Positions 7,730-17,700 of a stretch of 64,000 bases of DNA are shown here, in pieces. Origin of the DNA: Ectopseudomonas composti (lineage in GTDB: Bacteria; Pseudomonadota; Gammaproteobacteria; Pseudomonadales; Pseudomonadaceae). How positions within the stretch are numbered: the first letter of the stretch is position 1; every line of letters starts with the position of its first letter. The notes under the pieces are model-generated. The model did not search any database. It had not been told where the DNA came from and saw only the letters and a program-made list of their open reading frames with translations. The stretch is taken from assembly GCF_001567565.1 (NCBI RefSeq), contig NZ_LSSW01000031.1, positions 1 through 64,000 on the forward strand, read 5' to 3'. A program made the position numbers and the translations under genes.

Positions 7730-7753
7730 ATAAATACTGGTGGGAGTATTTAT
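7730..7753 (-). promoter_or_regulatory. Candidate CsoR-family autoregulatory operator
   Basis: Perfect nine-base inverted repeat ATAAATACT / AGTATTTAT around GGTGGG. Its core on the minus strand, ATACTCCCACCAGTAT (7749-7734), is the third copy of ATACYCCCAYSRGTAY. It lies 11 bases upstream of the DUF3365 start, at the head of the two-gene operon that contains the repressor, as expected for autoregulation. Confidence 0.7.
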
Positions 7754-7821
7754 GCACGAAAAAGGCAAGCTGTCATCGGCGCGCCCTGCGACATTACGAC
7801 TCGTGAGATAGCCGCTGCGGA

Positions 7822-8229
7822 TCAGTGCTTGGAGCCGTCGGTGGGCAGGGCCAGCAGCTGTTTTTCCTGGTTCCAGTCGAACGGCTCGTCGTTCTCTTCG
7901 GCTTCGAAACGGCGCTCGTCGAGCGTCTGGTACAGGGCGATTTCCTCGTCGGGCATGAAGTGCAGGCAGTCACCGCCGAAGAACCACAGCAGGTCGCGCG
8001 GTACCAGATGAGCGATCTGCGGGTAGCGGTGGAACACCTGGCTGATCAGGTCCTGGCCCAGGTACTGGCTGGAGACCGGGTCACGCGGCAGTTCGGCGAG
8101 CAGCTCGTCGTAGCGCTCGAGGAACAGGGCGTGGCTGTCGTCGAGCACCTGTTCGGCTTCGCCCAGGGCGACGAGAATGCCGCGCAGATGGTTGAGCAGG
8201 GCGAGGTGGTGTTCGAGATGGCTGGCCAT
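7822..8229 (-). CDS. PA2817-family conserved protein
   Basis: A 135-residue soluble, acidic protein with no signal peptide or membrane segment, of a family I recall only from pseudomonads (called the PA2817 family in P. aeruginosa). Mostly helical, with a conserved-looking segment PRDLLWFFGGDCLHFMPDEE in the middle. No function is known. A good ribosome site (CAGGAGC in the gene's direction) precedes the ATG. It keeps its position next to fadE. Confidence 0.75.
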   Translation of the reverse strand: MASHLEHHLALLNHLRGILVALGEAEQVLDDSHALFLERYDELLAELPRDPVSSQYLGQDLISQVFHRYPQIAHLVPRDLLWFFGGDCLHFMPDEEIALYQTLDERRFEAEENDEPFDWNQEKQLLALPTDGSKH

Positions 8230-8308
8230 GGTGCAGGCTCCTGAAGGGTAAAACGGGCGCAGGAGTATAGAGTTCCTGGCGCCCGCTGTCCCGTTTGGCT
8301 GGCCTTGC

Positions 8309-8410
8309 GTAGGAGAGGCTTACGGCTCGGGCATCCTGCTTCGCTCTACCTCCTGCATCCCTGCAGTCGTAGCCGCGGCACAAGAAACTCGCGGCTAAAG
8401 CCCCTCCCAC
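8309..8410. repeat. REPIN-like element, copy 1
   Basis: A run of about 100 bases that is nearly repeated, in opposite orientation, at 17868-17965. The ends are inverted (GTAGGAGAGGCTT and AAGCCCCTCCCAC) and the interior GCATCCTGCTTCGCTCTACC is identical in both. This copy has an extra ATCCCTGC-like duplication of about seven bases. The layout of two inverted REPs around a spacer is that of a Pseudomonas REPIN. Confidence 0.75.
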
Positions 8411-8421
8411 ACGCGGTCGCG

Positions 8422-10869
8422 TCAGCGAACCTTGCCGCGACTGAGCTTGAGCTCTTCCTTGGCGAAGTCGTCGACGTCGATCACCCGGCGCCGCGCCGCC
8501 TCGGCCGCGTGCAGGCGCTGGCCCTGTTCGCCGTCGAGAATGCCGGCCGCGATCGCCGCTTCGATGGCATCCTGGCCCGGCGCCGGTTGCAGGCTGCCGT
8601 CCTTGAGCGCCTGGTGCAGGCGTTTGCGCGCGTCCTGGCTGGCGTGCACCAGGTTCAGCGCATGTTGCAGGGCGCCGACCGAATCCTGGTCGGCCTGCGG
8701 GCGGTAGCAACCTTCCAGCACCGACTCCAGGGCCGGGTCGCCAGCCTGGCGGCCGATGATCGCGGCCACTTCGGCATCCAGTTCGTCGCTCGGGCCCTGA
8801 TGACGGCGGCCCAGCGGGAACACCAGCACCTTGAGCAGGCAACCGAACAGGCGGTTGGGGAAGTTGCTCAGCAGGTCATCCAGCGCCTGTTCGGCATGGT
8901 AGAGGTTTTCCTCCATGGCCCAGCGCAGCAACGGAAGAATGTCTTCTGCATAGTCCAGGTCGTGGTAGCGCTTGAGTGCGGCCGAGCCCAGGTAGAGGTG
9001 GCTGAGCACGTCGCCCAGGCGCGCGGACAGGCGCTCGCGACGTTTCAGGTCACCACCGAGCAGCATCATGCTGCTGTCGGCGCACAGGGCGAAGGCCGCG
9101 GCCAGGCGGTTGAGCGCGCGGTAGTAGGGTTGGCTGAGGTCGTCACCCGGTACGGTGCCCAGGCGGTTCAGCGTCAGGCCGAGCAGCAAGCTGCTGGCGG
9201 CGTTGCCGACGGCGAAGCCGATATGGCTCATCAGCAGCGAGTCGAACTCGGCCAGGGCCTGGTCCTTGTCGTCGCGGTCGGCCAGGGCCATTTCCTTGAG
9301 TACATAGGGATGGCAGCGGATGGCGCCCTGGCCGAAGATCATCAGGTTGCGCGAGAGAATGTTGGCGCCCTCGACGGTGATGAAGATCGGCGCACCCTGC
9401 CAGGAGCGGGCCAGGTAGTTGTTCGGGCCCATGATGATGCCCTTGCCGCCGTGCACGTCCATGGCGTGGCTGATGCACTCGCGGCCGCGCTCGGTTAGGT
9501 GGTACTTGAGGATTGCCGACAGCACCGAGGGCTTCTCGCCCAGATCGACGGCGTTGGCGGTGAGGATGCGCGCGCTGTCCATCAGCCAGGCATTGCCGCC
9601 GATGCGCGCGAGCGCCTCCTGGATACCTTCGAACGCTGCCAGCGGCACGTTGAACTGCTCACGCAGCTGGGCGTATTGGCCGGTGGCCAGGCTGGTGAAC
9701 TTGGCGGCGCCGGTGCCGACTGCCGGCAGGGAGATGGAGCGCCCGACCGACAGGCAGTTCATCAGCATCATCCAGCCCTTGCCGAGGTACTCCTGGCCAC
9801 CGATCAGGTAATCCAGCGGAATGAACACGTCCTTGCCCGAGTTCGGGCCGTTCATGAAGGCGGCGCCCAGCGGCAGATGGCGACGGCCGATTTCCACGCC
9901 GGGGGTGTCGGTGGGGATCAGCGCCAGGCTGATGCCGAGGTCTTCCTGGTCGCCCAGCAGGTGATCCGGGTCGTAGGCCTTGAAGGCCAGGCCGAGCAGG
10001 GTGGCCACGGGGCCAAGGGTGATGTAGCGCTTTTCCCAGTTCAGACGCAGGCCGATCACTTCCTCGCCGTTGTGCTGGCCCTTGCAGATGATCCCGGTGT
10101 CCGGCATGGCGCCGGCGTCGGAGCCCGCCAGTGGGCCGGTGAGGGCGAAGCAGGGAATGTCCTCACCGTGTGCCAGGCGCGGCAGGTAATGCTGGCGCTG
10201 TTCTTCGGTGCCGTAGTGCAGCAGCAGCTCGGCCGGGCCGAGGGAGTTGGGCACCATCACGGTGGAGGCCAGGTCGCCGCTGCGGGTTGCCAGCTTCATC
10301 GCCACCTGCGAGTGGGCGTAGGCCGAGAAACCCTTGCCGCCGTATTCCTTGGGAATGATCAGGGCGAAGAAACCATGTTGCTTGATGTGCTCCCAGGCTT
10401 TTTCCGGCAGATCCATCTGCTGGCCGACCTGCCAGTCGCTGACCATGGCGCAGAGTTCTTCGGTGGGGCCGTCGATGAACGCCTGTTCTTCTTCGGTCAT
10501 TTTTGCCTTGGGGTAGGCCAGCAGCTTGTCCCAGTCGGGCTTGCCGCTGAACAGCTCGCCATCCCACCACACGGTGCCGGCTTCTATGGCATCGCGCTCG
10601 GTGGCCGACATCGGCGGTAGCACGCGCTGGAACCAGGCGAACAGCGGGCTGGTGAACAGTTGCCGGCGCAGGTCGCTCAGCAGAACGAAGGCAGCGACGG
10701 CGCCGGTGACGATCCACAGCAGCAGTTGCAACCAGCCCGGGACCGGGCTGAACAATGCCATGGCGACCAGATAGGCCGCGGTGATGCCGAGGGCGGGTAG
10801 GGCGGCTGTGCGGCTGTGGGCCAGGTAAGTGACCCCGAGCAGCAGAACCAGCAACCAGATGACGAGCAT
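8422..10869 (-). CDS. fadE: Acyl-CoA dehydrogenase FadE family
   Basis: An 815-residue FAD-dependent acyl-CoA dehydrogenase of the large FadE/YafH type, first step of fatty acid beta-oxidation. Two hydrophobic helices at residues 1-60 anchor it to the membrane. The dehydrogenase core runs from about 90 to 500 (FALTGPLAGSDAGAMPDTG, and MDVHGGKGIIMGPNNYLARS near 470), followed by the FadE-specific C-terminal domain (DUF1974). GGAGGA sits seven bases before the ATG chosen here; an ATG six bases upstream is too close to it to be used. Confidence 0.92.
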   Translation of the reverse strand: MLVIWLLVLLLGVTYLAHSRTAALPALGITAAYLVAMALFSPVPGWLQLLLWIVTGAVAAFVLLSDLRRQLFTSPLFAWFQRVLPPMSATERDAIEAGTVWWDGELFSGKPDWDKLLAYPKAKMTEEEQAFIDGPTEELCAMVSDWQVGQQMDLPEKAWEHIKQHGFFALIIPKEYGGKGFSAYAHSQVAMKLATRSGDLASTVMVPNSLGPAELLLHYGTEEQRQHYLPRLAHGEDIPCFALTGPLAGSDAGAMPDTGIICKGQHNGEEVIGLRLNWEKRYITLGPVATLLGLAFKAYDPDHLLGDQEDLGISLALIPTDTPGVEIGRRHLPLGAAFMNGPNSGKDVFIPLDYLIGGQEYLGKGWMMLMNCLSVGRSISLPAVGTGAAKFTSLATGQYAQLREQFNVPLAAFEGIQEALARIGGNAWLMDSARILTANAVDLGEKPSVLSAILKYHLTERGRECISHAMDVHGGKGIIMGPNNYLARSWQGAPIFITVEGANILSRNLMIFGQGAIRCHPYVLKEMALADRDDKDQALAEFDSLLMSHIGFAVGNAASSLLLGLTLNRLGTVPGDDLSQPYYRALNRLAAAFALCADSSMMLLGGDLKRRERLSARLGDVLSHLYLGSAALKRYHDLDYAEDILPLLRWAMEENLYHAEQALDDLLSNFPNRLFGCLLKVLVFPLGRRHQGPSDELDAEVAAIIGRQAGDPALESVLEGCYRPQADQDSVGALQHALNLVHASQDARKRLHQALKDGSLQPAPGQDAIEAAIAAGILDGEQGQRLHAAEAARRRVIDVDDFAKEELKLSRGKVR

Positions 10870-11009
10870 GTGCATTCCTCCATGATTCGAACGGGCAACG
10901 CCCCGAGCATAGCCTTAATTGGCGGCAGGGGCGGTGAGCTTGGCCGGATCGTCGTGAACGTTGCGTAATGGGCAGGATTAGACTGAAGCGAACTTCAGGA
11001 GTATCCGTC

Positions 11010-11672
11010 ATGCAGACCTATCTACGTCCCGGCCGCTTCATTGACAGTGACCACCCAGCGGTAATCGAGTTCGCCGAACGTTGGCGTGGCACGTCACCAG
11101 AACCGCTCGGTCAGGCCGTGGCCCTTTATAGCGCAGTGCGTGACGAGATCCGCTACAACCCTTATACCTTCAGTCTCGATGCGCAGACGTTGAAGGCCAG
11201 CCACGCCTTGGCGGCAGGGGAGTCCTACTGCGTGCCCAAGGCCAATCTGCTCGCCGCGTGCGCACGGCATTGCGGTATTGCCGCGCGGATCGGCCTGGCC
11301 GACGTGCGCAATCACCTGTCGACGCCGCGCCTGCTGGAGCTGCTGCGCAGTGAGGTGTTCGCCATGCATGGTTATACCGAGTTGTATCTGCATGGGCGCT
11401 GGGTCAAGGCCACGCCGGCGTTCAACGAAGCGCTGTGCCGGGTGTTCAAGGTGGCGCCACTGGAGTTCGACGGCGTGCATGACAGCGTCTTTCACCCGTA
11501 CAACGACAAGGGCGAGCGTTACATGGAGTACCTGCATGACCACGGCCAGTTCGACGATCTGCCCGAACGATTGTTTTTCGATCATCTGCGGCGCTGTTAC
11601 CCGCATCTGTTCGAGGCGGGTGCGCTGCAATTGAGTGGCGATATGCAGCGTGAGGCGGGTGTTATCGACTGA
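11010..11672 (+). CDS. Transglutaminase-like domain protein
   Basis: A 220-residue protein of the transglutaminase-like (cysteine protease fold) superfamily. The core starts at YSAVRDEIRYNPYTF; the likely catalytic cysteine is in GESYCVPKANLLAACARHCG (about residues 70-89), with a later histidine in YLHGRWVKATPAFN and an aspartate beyond. AGGAG lies eight bases before the ATG. Bacterial members are usually peptidases or amidases rather than cross-linkers; the substrate is unknown. It is transcribed away from fadE. Confidence 0.8.
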   Translation: MQTYLRPGRFIDSDHPAVIEFAERWRGTSPEPLGQAVALYSAVRDEIRYNPYTFSLDAQTLKASHALAAGESYCVPKANLLAACARHCGIAARIGLADVRNHLSTPRLLELLRSEVFAMHGYTELYLHGRWVKATPAFNEALCRVFKVAPLEFDGVHDSVFHPYNDKGERYMEYLHDHGQFDDLPERLFFDHLRRCYPHLFEAGALQLSGDMQREAGVID

Positions 11673-11826
11673 GTCGATAATCAACATCGCCAGGACGGTC
11701 TTTTCTCTATGTGTCCGGGTCGGTAGGGTGCATGCCAGCAACGAGTGGGCGAAACACGCGGTTGCAATCCACTGTGTCCGCCCACATCTATAACGACCTC
11801 ACTCTCGCGCGGGAAACCCCATCTTC

Positions 11827-12759
11827 ATGAGCTCCGCCCTGACCATCCGCCAGTTGACCAAGACCTACGGAAACGGCTTCCAGGCCCTGCACGGTATCGA
11901 TCTGGACGTCGCCGAAGGTGACTTCTTCGCCTTGCTCGGCCCCAATGGCGCCGGCAAGTCCACCACCATCGGCATTCTCTCCACGCTGGTGAACAAGAGT
12001 GGCGGCACGGTCAGCGTGTTCGGCCATGACCTCGACCGCGAGCCCTACGCACTCAAGCGTTGCCTGGGCGTGGTGCCGCAGGAGTTCAACTTCAACCAGT
12101 TCGAGAAGGTGTTCGACATCCTCGTCACCCAGGCCGGCTATTACGGCATTCCGCGCTCCATTGCCAAGGAGCGCGCCGAGCAGTACCTGACCCAGCTCGG
12201 CCTGTGGGACAAACGCGACGTCGCCTCGCGCGAGCTGTCCGGCGGCATGAAGCGACGCCTGATGATCGCCCGCGCCCTGGTGCACCAGCCGCGTCTGCTG
12301 ATTCTCGACGAGCCGACTGCCGGGGTGGACATCGAGCTGCGCCGTTCGATGTGGAGCTTCCTCACCGAGCTGAACAAGCAGGGCACGACCATCATCCTCA
12401 CCACTCACTACCTGGAAGAGGCCGAGCAGCTGTGCCGCAACATCGGCATCATCGACCACGGGCGCATCGTCGAGCTGAGCAGCATGAAGGATCTGCTGAA
12501 GAAGCTGCACGTCGAGACCTTCCTGCTCGACCTCAAGGATTCCTTCAGCGAGGCGCCGAACCTGGTCGGCTACCCGGTGCGCCTGGTCGACCACCACACT
12601 CTTGAGGTGCAGGTGGAGAAGAGCCAGGGCCTCAACGCGCTGTTCCAGCAACTGGCGCAGCAGCAGGTGCAGGTGCTGAGCCTGCGCAACAAGAGCAATC
12701 GCCTGGAGGAGCTGTTCGTCTCCCTGGTGGAAAAGAACCTGGCCAAGGTGGCGCAATGA
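11827..12759 (+). CDS. ABC-2 type exporter, ATP-binding subunit
   Basis: A 310-residue ATPase of the NodI/DrrA/CcmA group. Walker A GPNGAGKST is at residues 38-46, the signature LSGGMKRR near 139 and Walker B LLILDEPTAGVD near 158. The C-terminal 80 residues form the extension typical of exporters. Its stop overlaps the permease start by ATGA, so the two make one transporter. The substrate is not evident. Confidence 0.92.
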   Translation: MSSALTIRQLTKTYGNGFQALHGIDLDVAEGDFFALLGPNGAGKSTTIGILSTLVNKSGGTVSVFGHDLDREPYALKRCLGVVPQEFNFNQFEKVFDILVTQAGYYGIPRSIAKERAEQYLTQLGLWDKRDVASRELSGGMKRRLMIARALVHQPRLLILDEPTAGVDIELRRSMWSFLTELNKQGTTIILTTHYLEEAEQLCRNIGIIDHGRIVELSSMKDLLKKLHVETFLLDLKDSFSEAPNLVGYPVRLVDHHTLEVQVEKSQGLNALFQQLAQQQVQVLSLRNKSNRLEELFVSLVEKNLAKVAQ

Positions 12760-13550
12760 ATACCCCGTACCTGAACAGTGAATTCGCCGCCAACCTGGTG
12801 GCCCTGCGTACCATCGTCCACCGTGAAGTGCGCCGTTTCGTGCGTATCTGGCCGCAGACCCTGCTACCGCCAGCGATCACCATGGTTCTGTACTTCGTCA
12901 TCTTCGGCAATCTGATCGGCCGGCAGATCGGTGACATGGGTGGTTTCACCTACATGGAGTACATCGTGCCGGGGCTGATCATGATGTCGGTGATCACCAA
13001 CAGCTACGGCAACGTGGTGTCGAGCTTCTTCGGCAGCAAGTTCCAGCGCAACGTCGAGGAGCTGCTGGTGTCGCCGGTTTCGCCACACACCATTCTTATC
13101 GGCTTCGTCGTCGGCGGCGTGCTGCGCGGGCTGGCAGTGGGGCTGATCGTCACCATCCTGTCGCTGTTCTTCACTCATCTGCAGGTGCATCACCTGGGCG
13201 TGACGGTACTGGTGGTGTTGATGACGGCGACCATCTTCTCCCTCGGTGGCTTCGTCAACGCGGTGTATGCGCGCAATTTCGATGACATTTCCATCATCCC
13301 CACCTTCGTGCTGACGCCTTTGACCTACCTCGGCGGGGTGTTTTACTCCATCACCCTGTTGCCGCCGTTCTGGCAGACGGTGTCGCTGGCCAACCCCATC
13401 CTGCATATGGTCAACGCCTTCCGCTACGGCATTCTCGGGGTGTCCGACATTCGCATTGGTGTGGCCATCGCTTTCATGCTGCTGGCGACCGCTGCGCTTT
13501 ACACGCTGTGCATCCGCCTGCTGGTCAGCGGCCGTGGCATGCGCCAGTGA
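12756..13550 (+). CDS. ABC-2 type exporter, permease subunit
   Basis: A 264-residue inner-membrane permease with six hydrophobic helices of the ABC-2/NodJ family (first helix TLLPPAITMVLYFVIFGN, last FMLLATAALYTLCIRLLVSG). It pairs with the ATPase encoded immediately upstream. The conserved block NVEELLVSPVSPHTILIGF lies in the large cytoplasmic loop. Drug, lipid or polysaccharide export are all possible. A REP element follows the gene. Confidence 0.9.
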   Translation: MNTPYLNSEFAANLVALRTIVHREVRRFVRIWPQTLLPPAITMVLYFVIFGNLIGRQIGDMGGFTYMEYIVPGLIMMSVITNSYGNVVSSFFGSKFQRNVEELLVSPVSPHTILIGFVVGGVLRGLAVGLIVTILSLFFTHLQVHHLGVTVLVVLMTATIFSLGGFVNAVYARNFDDISIIPTFVLTPLTYLGGVFYSITLLPPFWQTVSLANPILHMVNAFRYGILGVSDIRIGVAIAFMLLATAALYTLCIRLLVSGRGMRQ

Positions 13551-13570
13551 CGCCGGACCCTCGCGCTTTT

Positions 13571-13671
13571 GTGGGAGCGGATTCATCCGCGATTTTCGCA
13601 GCGCAGGCCGCGCCTACACGTTTGCGTCGTCCGGGCTTACTGTTGGCGCTCGCGGCTGAAGCCGCTCCTAC
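13571..13671. repeat. Pair of inverted REP sequences
   Basis: GTGGGAGCGGATTCATCCGC at the left end and CGCGGCTGAAGCCGCTCCTAC at the right end are classical Pseudomonas REP hairpins in opposite orientation, separated by about 60 bases. The element fills most of the gap between the ABC exporter and the RND pump genes. Confidence 0.8.
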
Positions 13672-13775
13672 GGCGCCAGGCAGCGCTAGAAAAAACATAG
13701 CGAAATAACTTGCGCACCTGTCAGTAACGCAGCAGCCGGTTAGACTCCGCCTCTACCGAGAAAAAGGGGCTGATC

Positions 13776-14798
13776 ATGACCGTGCTGTTACGTGCTCTTC
13801 CATGGTTGTTGCTGGGTGCATTCGCGCCGCCTGCCAGTGCAGCCGAAGGGCCGATGGTCGAGGTCGTGGCGGTACGCCAGATGGAGGTGCGCGACGAGCT
13901 GATCACCTTCGGTTCGTTGCGTTCCGACGAGTCGGTGATGATCCGCCCGGAAGTGGAAGGACGCCTGGCGACTCTGCATTTTCGCGAAGGCCAGGCAGTG
14001 ACCGCGGGCGATCTGCTGGTCAGTCTCGATGATGCGATCGCTCGCGCCGAGTTCGCCCAGGCTCGGGCCAACCTCGATCTGGCCGAGAAGAACCACCAGC
14101 GTGCGCAGATGCTGTTCCAGCGCGGCGCCAGTAACGCCCAGGCGCTGGATGAAGCGCAGAGCCAGCTGCAGGCCGCACGCGCCAGTCAGGCCCTGGCCCA
14201 GGCCCGGCTCGACAAGACCCAGATCAAGGCGCCTCATGACGGCACGCTCGGCCTGCGCCAGGCCAGCGTCGGTGACTACCTCAGCGCCGGCCAGAACATC
14301 GTCAACCTGGAAGTGCTCGACCCGCTGAAGGTCGACTTCCGCATCCCGCAGAAGGCCGTGGCTCAGGTGCGCCTCGGCCAGACCGTGGAAATCACCCTCG
14401 ATACCTACCCGGATGAACGCTTTCGTGGCGAAATCTTCGCCATCAATCCGCGCCTCGATGAAGCCGGGCGTAGCCAGGCGATCCGCGCGCACATCGGCAA
14501 TGCCGACCGCCGCCTGCGCCCGGGCCAGTTCGTCCGCGTTTCGGTGATTCTCGAAGAACGCCCCAATGCACTGGTGATCCCCGAAGAGGCGGTGATGCCC
14601 CAGGGTGACAAGCTGCTGGTCAATCTGGTGGCAGACGGCAAGGTCGAGCGCCGTGAGGTGCTTCTGGGCAAGCGCTTCGAGGGGCTGGTGGAAGTACGTG
14701 AAGGGCTGCAAGGCGACGAAACCATCATCAGCGCCGGTTGGCAGCGGGTGCGTGAGGGGCTGGCGGTGCGCACCAAGAGTGGGGAGCGCCAGCCGTGA
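13776..14798 (+). CDS. RND efflux periplasmic adaptor subunit
   Basis: A 340-residue membrane-fusion protein. Signal sequence to about residue 23 (LLGAFAPPASAAE), then a lipoyl/barrel-sandwich part (VEGRLATLHFREGQAVTAGD, about 62-81), a coiled-coil hairpin of alternating A/Q/E/L (about 90-145), the second lipoyl half (KAPHDGTLGLRQASVGDYL) and beta-barrel domains. It bridges the RND pump to an outer-membrane channel. No TolC-like gene is adjacent, so a shared channel is probably used. The GTG of the pump gene overlaps its stop. Confidence 0.92.
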   Translation: MTVLLRALPWLLLGAFAPPASAAEGPMVEVVAVRQMEVRDELITFGSLRSDESVMIRPEVEGRLATLHFREGQAVTAGDLLVSLDDAIARAEFAQARANLDLAEKNHQRAQMLFQRGASNAQALDEAQSQLQAARASQALAQARLDKTQIKAPHDGTLGLRQASVGDYLSAGQNIVNLEVLDPLKVDFRIPQKAVAQVRLGQTVEITLDTYPDERFRGEIFAINPRLDEAGRSQAIRAHIGNADRRLRPGQFVRVSVILEERPNALVIPEEAVMPQGDKLLVNLVADGKVERREVLLGKRFEGLVEVREGLQGDETIISAGWQRVREGLAVRTKSGERQP

Positions 14799-17700
14799 CG
14801 CTGTCGGATATCTGCATTCGCAGGCCGGTATTCGCCACCGTTCTGTCGCTGATCGTGGTGCTGCTGGGGCTGATGGCTTACGACCGTCTTAACGTGCGCG
14901 AGTACCCCAATATCGATGTGCCCATCGTCACCGTGCAGGTCACCTATCCCGGTGCCAGCCCGGAGATCATGGAGTCGCAGGTGGCGCAGCCGGTGGAGGA
15001 CGTGCTGTCCGGCATCGAAGGGCTGGATTTCGTCACCTCCATCAGTCGCGCGGAAAACACCCAGATCACCGCGCAGTTTCGCCTCGGGCGCAGCGCCGAT
15101 GAAGCGGCCAACGATGTGCGTGACCGCCTGGGGCGGGTCCGCAGCCTGCTGCCGGACGAGGTCGACGAGCCCATCGTGCAGAAGGTCGAGGCCGATGCCC
15201 AGCCGGTGGTGTGGATCGCCTTCCACAGCCAGCAGCACAGCGCCATGGAGATTACCGACCTGCTGGAGCGGGTGATCAAGGATCGTCTGCAGACCATTCC
15301 CGGTGTGTCCGAAGTGCAGGTGCGGGGTGCGCGTACCTTTTCGATGCGCATCTGGCTCGACCCCGAGAAGCTTGCCGCGCACAACCTCACCGTGCAGGAC
15401 GTGGAGGACGCCCTGCGCCGGCAGAACGTGGAAATTCCGGCGGGCCGCATCGAGTCGCGCGAGCGCGAGTTCAGCGTGCTCTCGGAAACCGATCTGCGTA
15501 CGCCGGAGCAGTTCAACGAGCTGATTCTCGACGATTCGCAAGGCTATCTGTTGCGCCTGTCCGATGTCGGCCGCGCCGAAGTGGGGCCGCGCGACGAGCG
15601 CAGCGTAGTGCGTTTCAATGGTCTGCCAGCGGTGACCCTGGGTCTGGTCAAGCAGGCCACAGCCAACCCGCTGGATATTTCCGACGGGCTCCAGGCCGCC
15701 TGGCCTGACGTCAAGGCGCTGTTACCCGACGGCATGAAGATAACCGTGGCCAACGACAACTCGCAGTTCATTCGCGAGTCCATCGACAACGTCTTCACCA
15801 CCATCTGGGAGGCGGTGGCGCTGGTCATCCTGATCATCTTCATCTTCCTGCGTTCGCTGCGTGCCACGCTGATCCCGCTGGTGACCATTCCGGTGTCGCT
15901 GATCGGTGCCTTCGCCCTGATGTCGCTGATGGGCTTTTCCATCAACACCCTGACGCTGCTGGCCATGGTGCTGGCCATCGGCCTGGTGGTGGACGACGCC
16001 ATCGTCATGCTGGAGAACATTCACCGCCATATCGAGGCGGGGATGAAGCCCATGCAGGCAGCCTTCACGGGCAGCCGCGAGATCGCCTTCGCGGTGATCG
16101 CCATGACCCTGACCCTGGCCGCGGTATTCGCGCCCATCGGCTTCATGCAGGGCACCACCGGCAAGCTGTTCACCGAGTTCGCCTGGACCCTGGCCGGCTC
16201 GGTGCTGGTGTCCGGCTTCGTCGCCCTGACGCTGACGCCGATGATGTGTGCGGTGATGCTCAAGCCACATCAGCACGGGCAGCGTCATGGCCGCGTGTAC
16301 AACCTGATCGAAGGCTTCCTCAATGGCCTGACCTACAGCTACAAGCACAGCCTGGAGCGTGCCCTGCGCGCCTGGCCGCTGGTGCTCGGCGTGCTGCTGG
16401 GTGCTTTCGTGCTCTGTGCCTGGCTGTTCGGCGGCCTGCGTTCCGAGCTGGCGCCGACCGAGGACACCGGCACCATCGTCGGTGTGTTCAATGGCCCGGA
16501 TGGCGCCACCATCGACTACACCGCGCGTTATGCCCGCGAAGTGGAGGCGGCCTATGCCAGCATCCCCGAGACCAACCGCTATTTGGTGGTGGCCGGTTTC
16601 CCGACCGTGGCCCAGGGCATCTCCTTCATGAAGCTGGAGGATTGGGCCGAGCGAAGCCGTAGCCAGTTCGAGATCCGCAACCAATTGCTGCCCAAGCTGC
16701 AGGACATCGCCGGCATGCGCGTCACCCCGGTCAACCGTCCGCCACTGGGGCAGAGTGCGCGCAACCAGCCGATCAACTTCGTCATCCGCTCCTCGATGGA
16801 ATATGCCGAGCTACAGGGGTATGTCGACCAGTTGATGGAACGCATGCGCGATTATCCGGGGCTGGAAGGGCTCGACAGCGACCTCAAGCTCAACTCGCCG
16901 CAGCTCAAGATCGCCGTCAACCGCGAGCAGGCCGTGGCGGTCGGTACCGACGTGTCGCTGATCGGCCGCAGCCTGGAAAGCCTGTTCGGCAGCCGTCAGG
17001 TGACGCGCTTCAAGCAGAACGGCGAGCAGTACGACGTGCTGGTGCAATTGGCGGACATCGACCGCAGCAATCCGCAGGATCTGGATCGCGTCTACGTGCG
17101 TGACCGCGACGGTGGCATGGTGCAGCTGTCCAACCTGATCGAGGTGCGCGAGACGGTGGCGCCGCGCGAGCTCAACCACTTCAACCAGTTGCGCGCGGTG
17201 ACCATCAGCGCCAACGTCGGCACCGGTTACACCCTGGGCGAAGCACTCAATCATCTGGAAGGCGCCGCCCGCGAGGTGTTTCCGCCCGAGACGCAGTATG
17301 ACTACACCGGTACTTCGCGCGATTTCAAGGAATCCAGCTCGGGCATCGCGCTGATCTTCGCCCTGGCGCTGGCGTTCATCTTCCTGGTGCTGGCGGCACA
17401 GTTCGAGAGCTTCAGCGATCCGCTGATCATCCTGTTCAGCGTGCCGCTGTCGATGGCCGGAGCCTTGCTGGCGCTGAAGCTGTTCGGCGGCACCTGGAAC
17501 ATCTACTCGCAGATCGGCCTGGTGACCCTGATCGGCCTGATCACCAAGCACGGCATTCTCATCGTCGAGTTCGCCAACCAGTTGCTGCGTGAGGGCAGGG
17601 CGCTGCGCGAGGCGGTGATCGAAGCATCGGTACAGCGTCTGCGGCCGATCCTGATGACCACGGGTGCCATGGTGCTGGGTTCGCTGCCGCTGGCCATTGC

